Positions 24,123 through 28,152 of a stretch of DNA of 28,152 bases are shown one piece after another. The stretch spans positions 16,098-44,249 of the forward strand of contig PKWK01000403.1 of assembly GCA_003133205.1 (NCBI GenBank), in the 5' to 3' direction. Position numbers and translations under genes: made by a program. Within the stretch, counting starts at the first letter, position 1; each line of letters starts with the position of its first letter. The notes under the pieces are model-generated. The model did no database searches. It was not told the origin of the DNA and saw only the letters and a program-made list of their open reading frames with translations. This DNA comes from Granulicella sp. (lineage in GTDB: Bacteria > Acidobacteriota > Terriglobia > Terriglobales > Acidobacteriaceae).

Positions 24123-25283
24123 ATGCGCGGATGGAGTTTCCCGGTAGGCCGTTTTTTTGGAGTCGAGGTACGCATTCATGCGTTCTTCCTGCTCCTGCTC
24201 GCAATAGCGATTGCCGTGGGCTCGGTCGCTGGATCGAGCACCGGGCGCGTGCTGATGCTCTGGCTCCTGCTTCTGTTCGCGGTGGCAGTGCGTGAGCTTG
24301 CGCGCGCGCTGGCGGCGGTCTGGTTCGGCCTGGAGTTGCGCGCCATATTACTACTGCCCACCGGCGGCTTGATGACCTACGCGACGCTCGAAGCTACCGG
24401 GCGTGCCGCCGAGCCCGCGATCGAGCGGCGCATGGCCGTGGTCGGGCCCGTCGCCAGCATCGGCTTCAGCCTGCTGCTCGGAGCCATCGTGCTCGCCTCG
24501 GCGCCCGGCATCAACCTGATTGACAGGCCGTGGATTTCGCCGACGCACCTGCTGCGTGCCGCGGTCTGGCTGAACCTTCTGCTCGGCCTGGTCAACATTC
24601 TGCCAGCGCTTCCGCTGGATGGCGGGCGCGTCTTCCGCCCCGGTGTCGCGGACGGAGCGCCCAGCGGCAAAGATCGACGCCAGCCCACTCAATCGGGAAC
24701 GAAACTGGGCGCAGGCCTGGGCTTTGGATTAGGCGGCGGACTAGGCCAGTGGATCGCCATCGCCCTGGTGGTGGCCGGACTCCTGTTGGCCAACCTGTGG
24801 CTCGTCATCATGGGCGCGTTCGTCCTGATTGGCGCGCACATGGAGAACACCGGCCTGCTCGCCCAGACGGAAGTCGACACCGTGCGCATGCGCGACGTGA
24901 TGCTCACCCAGTTCAGCACGCTCTCCGCCTCGGACACGCTCGAAGACGCGCTGCAGCGCGCGGTCCATACGCTGCAGGATGTCTTTCCCGTGGTGCGCGG
25001 AGGCAACCTGGTCGGCGCCGTCTCGCGCCAGAACATCCTGGAAGCGCTGGCCACCACCGGCAACAGCTATGTGCAGGGCGTGATGACCAAGCACTTCCAA
25101 ACCGCGCTACCGGACGATTCGCTGGTCAAGACCCTGCGCCGCATCATGGGCGAAGAGGGCGCGCAACTGGTCCCGGTGATGGATGGCGAACGCATCCTGG
25201 GCATCGTCACCCCGCAGAACCTGTCGCAGTCGATGGGCCTACTCAACCAGAGCCGGCGCGTACGGCGTGTCGAGGAATCCTGA
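24123..25283 (+). CDS. M50 (site-2 protease)-like membrane protein with two CBS domains; HExxH lost
   Basis: Has the layout of CBS-containing M50 rhomboid-unrelated intramembrane metalloproteases: PVGRFFGVEVRIHAFF at the start, several helices, then two CBS domains (about residues 255-375: MRDVMLTQFSTLSASDTLED and VMTKHFQTALPDDSLVK). The third conserved motif is intact, NILPALPLDGGRVFR with Asp166. The zinc-binding HELGH is instead Arg57-Glu58-Leu-Ala-Arg61 (AVRELARALAA), followed by the usual WFGLELRAILLLPTGGL. With both histidines gone, zinc hydrolysis is unlikely, so I read this as a pseudoprotease, perhaps an adenosine-nucleotide-responsive binding protein. The frame is otherwise undamaged. 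ATG 24123 has GGAG close upstream; a GTG at 24102 is possible. It is followed 59 bp later by rsmI. Confidence 0.88.
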   Translation: MRGWSFPVGRFFGVEVRIHAFFLLLLAIAIAVGSVAGSSTGRVLMLWLLLLFAVAVRELARALAAVWFGLELRAILLLPTGGLMTYATLEATGRAAEPAIERRMAVVGPVASIGFSLLLGAIVLASAPGINLIDRPWISPTHLLRAAVWLNLLLGLVNILPALPLDGGRVFRPGVADGAPSGKDRRQPTQSGTKLGAGLGFGLGGGLGQWIAIALVVAGLLLANLWLVIMGAFVLIGAHMENTGLLAQTEVDTVRMRDVMLTQFSTLSASDTLEDALQRAVHTLQDVFPVVRGGNLVGAVSRQNILEALATTGNSYVQGVMTKHFQTALPDDSLVKTLRRIMGEEGAQLVPVMDGERILGIVTPQNLSQSMGLLNQSRRVRRVEES

Positions 25284-25324
25284 CCGCCGATCTGTCCCTT
25301 CGGCAACAATCGAACCACAAGACC

Positions 25325-25352
25325 GACCACGGATGAGCGCGGATGAACACCG
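25325..25352 (+). repeat. Short tandem-like repeat across the rsmI start
   Basis: The stretch contains GGATGAGCGC followed at once by GGATGAACAC, two related 10-mers, and the assumed rsmI ATG (25343) is part of the second. I recall similar CGGATGAACACGGAT strings as dispersed repeats in several soil bacteria, but could not check that. It casts doubt on the start codon. Confidence 0.4.
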
Positions 25353-26302
25353 ATCTGGAACGCGAGGACGGCGAGGTAGTGGATCGGAACGACTCTGAAG
25401 AACTGAATCACTCTGACGCCGAAGCCAGCGAGTTCGAGGCGGGCCGCCAGCGTCCGCTCGCTCCCGGGCTGTACCTCGTCGCCACGCCCATCGGCAACCT
25501 CGAGGACATCACGCTGAGGGCGCTGCGGGTGCTGCGATCTGTAGACAAAATTGCGTGCGAGGACACGCGCCAGACCCAGAAGTTGCTGAACCACTTCGAC
25601 ATCCGCACGCCCACTGTCAGCTATCACATGCACAACGAGGCGGGCCGGGCCATGGAGCTTGCCACCGCGCTCAAGGCCGGCGCGCGTATCGCCGTGGTCA
25701 GCGATGCGGGAACGCCCGGCATTGCGGACCCCGGCGGGCAGATTGCTGCGGCGGCCATTGCGGCGGGTGTCCCGGTGTTTCCAGTGCCGGGAGCGAACGC
25801 CGCCATCAGCGCGCTCATCGCCAGCGGCCTGACAGGCGAATCATTCACCTTCCACGGATTTCTGCCGGCGAAGGAGGGCCAGCGCCGCACCGCGCTCGAA
25901 GCCCTGCGCGGCCACACCGGCGGCACGCTGATCTTCTACGAAGCGCCGCACCGGATTCTCGACACGCTCGCCGATGTCGAGGCCATCTTCGGCGCGGCGC
26001 AGCATGTTGTCGTGGCGCGCGAGCTAACCAAGCTGCACGAAGAGTTTCTCCGGGGCCCGGTCGCCGAAGTCCGCACCACGCTCGCCAGTCGCGCCAGTGT
26101 TCGCGGCGAAATCGTGCTGCTCTTCGCACCCGCCGCCGAAGCCTCAGCCGAGCACAAGCCAAAGAGCATCGCCGCCGAAGTTCGCGAGCTAATGAAAACG
26201 CAAGGGTTGGACGAAAAAGACGCACTCAAACAAATCGCCCGCGCCCGCGGCATGGGCAAAAGCGAAGCCTACCGCGAACTCCAGCGCGACCGCGGCAAGT
26301 GA
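25343..26302 (+). CDS. rsmI: 16S rRNA (cytidine(1402)-2'-O)-methyltransferase
   Basis: Methylates the ribose of C1402 in 16S rRNA. The tetrapyrrole-methylase fold is clear: LYLVATPIGNLEDITLRA (about residues 43-60), KIACEDTRQTQKLLNHF, VVSDAGTPGIADPG, VPVPGANAAISALIASG-like GANAAISAL, FHGFLPAK and LIFYEAPHRI. The helical C-terminus KEDALKQIARARGMGKSEAYREL is the usual ending. At 319 residues it is longer than typical (about 280). The extra part is an acidic N-terminal extension of roughly 40 residues that begins inside a short repeat, so the true start may be downstream, for example GTG 25378. It lies 59 bp after the M50-like gene. Confidence 0.94.
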   Translation: MNTDLEREDGEVVDRNDSEELNHSDAEASEFEAGRQRPLAPGLYLVATPIGNLEDITLRALRVLRSVDKIACEDTRQTQKLLNHFDIRTPTVSYHMHNEAGRAMELATALKAGARIAVVSDAGTPGIADPGGQIAAAAIAAGVPVFPVPGANAAISALIASGLTGESFTFHGFLPAKEGQRRTALEALRGHTGGTLIFYEAPHRILDTLADVEAIFGAAQHVVVARELTKLHEEFLRGPVAEVRTTLASRASVRGEIVLLFAPAAEASAEHKPKSIAAEVRELMKTQGLDEKDALKQIARARGMGKSEAYRELQRDRGK

Positions 26303-26309
26303 AGAAAGA

Positions 26310-26328
26310 ATCCCGTTCTACCGGCAAA
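26310..26328 (+). repeat. Left half of a split 28-bp palindromic site
   Basis: ATCCCGTTC (26310-26318) is followed directly by TACCGGCAAA (26319-26328). The same 10-mer recurs at 26652-26661, where it is followed by GAACGGGAT, the exact reverse complement of the left arm. Confidence 0.7.
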
Positions 26329-26362
26329 TTGGTGCAGCCAGACAGCACTTGGAGCATGAGCA

Positions 26363-26614
26363 ATGAAACGTGACGGCTTGGCAGTAGTTGCGGGATCTAT
26401 TGCGATCGTGGACTGCATGTGGGCGCTGTTTGTTTGGTTTGCTGCGCCCTATTTACAGTCAGTTTCAGCGCTGAAACCCTTGCCTGTATTGCTCGGTCTG
26501 CTTGTTGCTATTCCGCTATCCGTGTTCGCAGGCATCTATTGGAACAGATTGCTGTTTGGAGTCACAGTTTTAGCAGCGACAATGTTGATCTATGTTGGTC
26601 TGAGACTGCATTAG
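26363..26614 (+). CDS. Small membrane protein of unknown function
   Basis: 83 residues with three probable hydrophobic helices (GLAVVAGSIAIVDCMWALFV, LLGLLVAIPLSVFAGIYW, LLFGVTVLAATMLIYVGL) joined by short polar turns, and no recognisable motif. ATG 26363 has GGAG 8 nt upstream, which supports a real gene. Its GC content is visibly lower than that of rsmI before it. The gene is alone between two halves of a palindromic site (26310-26328 and 26652-26670), so it may be the cargo of a small insertion. I cannot assign a role. Confidence 0.7.
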   Translation: MKRDGLAVVAGSIAIVDCMWALFVWFAAPYLQSVSALKPLPVLLGLLVAIPLSVFAGIYWNRLLFGVTVLAATMLIYVGLRLH

Positions 26615-26651
26615 CCATGATAGGGCCTTGACGTCTTTCCGAGTCGCGTTA

Positions 26652-26670
26652 TACCGGCAAAGAACGGGAT
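26652..26670 (+). repeat. Right half of a split 28-bp palindromic site
   Basis: TACCGGCAAA (26652-26661) followed by GAACGGGAT (26662-26670). Joined to the left arm without the intervening DNA, the site would read as a 9-bp inverted repeat around a 10-nt core. Confidence 0.7.
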
Positions 26671-26683
26671 ACCGAGTCCGAAC

Positions 26684-27097
26684 CTACTCCCGCCCCTTGA
26701 CCCGATCGTACAAATACCGGTCGCTGGTCGTCCCCAGCGATTCGTTGTACAGGCTGGTCGCCCCGGCCGCCTGGTTCAGCTCTTCGCTGAACTCGTGGAT
26801 CGCCCGCAGATGGTCCGCCGTTGCAGGAATCTCCATCTTCGGCGTCTTCAGAAACTTCTGGTAGCCCTTATCGACCAACCGCGAGATCTGCCCGCCCAGC
26901 AGCCATCCCGGCCGAGCCAGCACCATAGTGGTGCCGTCCGCGGCGGCCGAAATCTCCGCCGCCACGCCATATTTGCGGACCTGAAAGGCTTTAGAGCCGG
27001 CGCTTGAACCGTCTCGCGCTGCAGATACATCAAATTGGTGACCGGCGAGGGTTGCAAGTGCGTCGGTGAAATTTCGGGGCGGGGTTTTCTTTGCCAT
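26684..27097 (-). CDS. Conserved-looking small protein of unknown function
   Basis: 137 residues, soluble, with a basic N-terminus (MAKKTPPRNFTDALATLAGH) and no signal or membrane helix. The middle, VAAEISAAADGTTMVLARPGW, looks like two or three strands, and the C-terminal half is helical (ADHLRAIHEFSEELNQAAG). I do not recognise the family. ATG 27097 has no visible SD; AAT-rich DNA stands just upstream, so a leaderless mRNA or a later start is possible. It is convergent with the small membrane-protein gene and divergent from the cysteine synthase-like gene. Confidence 0.75.
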   Translation of the reverse strand: MAKKTPPRNFTDALATLAGHQFDVSAARDGSSAGSKAFQVRKYGVAAEISAAADGTTMVLARPGWLLGGQISRLVDKGYQKFLKTPKMEIPATADHLRAIHEFSEELNQAAGATSLYNESLGTTSDRYLYDRVKGRE

Positions 27098-27254
27098 AGG
27101 TTAGATACGCTAGACTTGGTTTAACTGTCGCACATCCGCTGGCAGCCTTCAAACGGCACTCGGCGATCAGGCCAACCGCACAGGCTAAGGCAACAAGCAA
27201 ACGGGCCCATGCAGAGGGATAGATGCGCAGTACACAGATGAAGGGAATTTCTCG

Positions 27255-28152
27255 ATGATTGCCACGACCCGGTCACTCGGTGTGACCCTGCTCGAACGCA
27301 TCGGCAACACCCCGCTGCTCAGCCTGGAGCGGCTGACGGCGCACCTGCCCGGCGTCCAGATCCTGGGCAAGGTCGAGTGGGTGAATCCCGGCGGCTCCAT
27401 CAAGGACCGCGCCGCAGCGTCGATTGTGCTCGACGCGGAGAAGCGCGGCCTGCTCAAGTTTCACCAGCGCGGCGCAGGCGGGCGTGGGTTGCTCGATGCA
27501 ACCAGCGGCAACACCGGCATCGCCTACGCCATGCTGGGTTCCGCGCTGGGTTTTCCGGTCACGCTGTGCGTCCCCTCCAACGTCTCAGAGGAGCGGAAAC
27601 GCATCCTCGCCGCATACGGCGCCGAGGTCATCTGGACCGATCCGGCCGATGGATCCGACGGCGCAATTCGCAAGGCGCGTGCCATGGCAGCCGATGAACC
27701 CGACCGTTACATGTACGCCGACCAGTACGGCAATGAGCAGAACTGGAAGGCCCACTATCGCACCACGGCCAACGAAATCTGGAAGCAGACCGAGGGCCAG
27801 GTGACGCACTTCGTCGCCGGCCTGGGCACCAGTGGAACCTTCATGGGCACCACGCGCCGTCTGCGCGAACTCAACCCGGCGATCAAGTGCATCTCCATGC
27901 AGCCGGACTCACCTTTCAACGGATTCGAGGGACTCAAACACATGGCCACAGCGATCGTCCCGCCCATCTACAACGCCAAACTCGCCGACGCCAACATCTT
28001 CATGGAGACGGAACGCGCGTACGCGATGGCAAAGGGCTTGGGCCGGCACGACGGTCTGCTCGTCGGTGTGTCGGCGGCAGGCGCGGTGGCCACGTCACTC
28101 CAGATCGCCGAGCAGGAGGCCAAGGCCGGGCGCGAGGCCGTCATCGTCACCA
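27255..28152 (+). CDS. Cysteine synthase / cystathionine beta-synthase family PLP enzyme (3' truncated by window edge)
   Basis: Makes cysteine from O-acetylserine (or phosphoserine) and sulfide, or cystathionine from serine and homocysteine. The frame is open from ATG 27255 to the window end (299 residues seen). Family motifs are complete: RIGNTPLLSLERL, then VNPGGSIKDRAAAS with PLP lysine 50, the substrate loop DATSGNTGIAYAM, and the phosphate cradle FVAGLGTSGTFMGT. VGVSAAGAV holds the serine that contacts the pyridine nitrogen. RBS AAGGGA lies 9 nt upstream. It is not possible to tell CysK, CysM and CBS apart without the C-terminus, which would show any CBS-domain extension. Confidence 0.93.
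   Translation, partial: MIATTRSLGVTLLERIGNTPLLSLERLTAHLPGVQILGKVEWVNPGGSIKDRAAASIVLDAEKRGLLKFHQRGAGGRGLLDATSGNTGIAYAMLGSALGFPVTLCVPSNVSEERKRILAAYGAEVIWTDPADGSDGAIRKARAMAADEPDRYMYADQYGNEQNWKAHYRTTANEIWKQTEGQVTHFVAGLGTSGTFMGTTRRLRELNPAIKCISMQPDSPFNGFEGLKHMATAIVPPIYNAKLADANIFMETERAYAMAKGLGRHDGLLVGVSAAGAVATSLQIAEQEAKAGREAVIVT

Noticed and set aside
24291..24305. Possibility that RELAR in the M50-like protein is a sequencing error
   Set aside because: Two separate histidines and the intervening glycine are all changed while the frame is intact; a single read error would not explain it.

Overview
This 28 kb window looks like chromosomal DNA from an Acidobacteriota member, probably class Terriglobia (the Granulicella/Terriglobus/Edaphobacter group). 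The evidence is moderately high GC coding, a regulator-free RND efflux operon, exported plant-polysaccharide hydrolases, and many short intergenic hairpin repeats of the kind I associate with those genomes. The assignment is inference from sequence style; no search was run.

Layout. 1-0.5 kb: C-terminal end of a methyl-accepting chemotaxis protein. 0.6-2.7 kb: a Ni/Co permease (NiCoT) with a hairpin over its ribosome-binding site, followed 12 bp later by an exported GH53 endo-galactanase. 3.0-9.0 kb: a complete tripartite efflux operon (RND pump, adaptor, NodT-type outer-membrane lipoprotein). 9.0-12.7 kb, minus strand: a Tat-exported protein related to mannonate dehydratase, tRNA-Leu(UAA), and a soluble lytic transglycosylase. 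13.0-13.9 kb: an ECF sigma factor overlapping a tiny soluble zinc anti-sigma factor whose ligand spacing equals that of RsrA. 14.1-17.0 kb: a DUF3617-like exported protein, an ICMT-like membrane methyltransferase and an exported GH39 glycosidase.

17.0-18.8 kb is accessory in character: a field of short hairpin repeats, then a low-GC orphan gene with a possible PD-(D/E)XK nuclease signature, then a strong terminator. 18.8-19.8 kb: an M23 peptidase on the minus strand. 20.1-23.5 kb: a tight operon of thiL, cystathionine gamma-lyase, a Cys-based phosphatase and an unknown protein; thiL carries an in-frame intergenic-type hairpin repeat. 23.5-26.3 kb: rsmD, an M50-family membrane protein with CBS domains whose HExxH is changed to RELAR, and rsmI. 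26.3-27.1 kb: a small low-GC membrane-protein gene bounded by what looks like a split recombination or insertion site, and a conserved unknown. 27.3 kb to the end: the start of a cysteine synthase-family gene.

The strongest leads for something undescribed are the split 28-bp palindrome around the small membrane-protein gene (26310-26670), the predicted pseudoprotease M50-CBS protein, the hairpin repeats with compensatory stem changes, and the repeat embedded in thiL. I found no CRISPR array, prophage or transposase gene.
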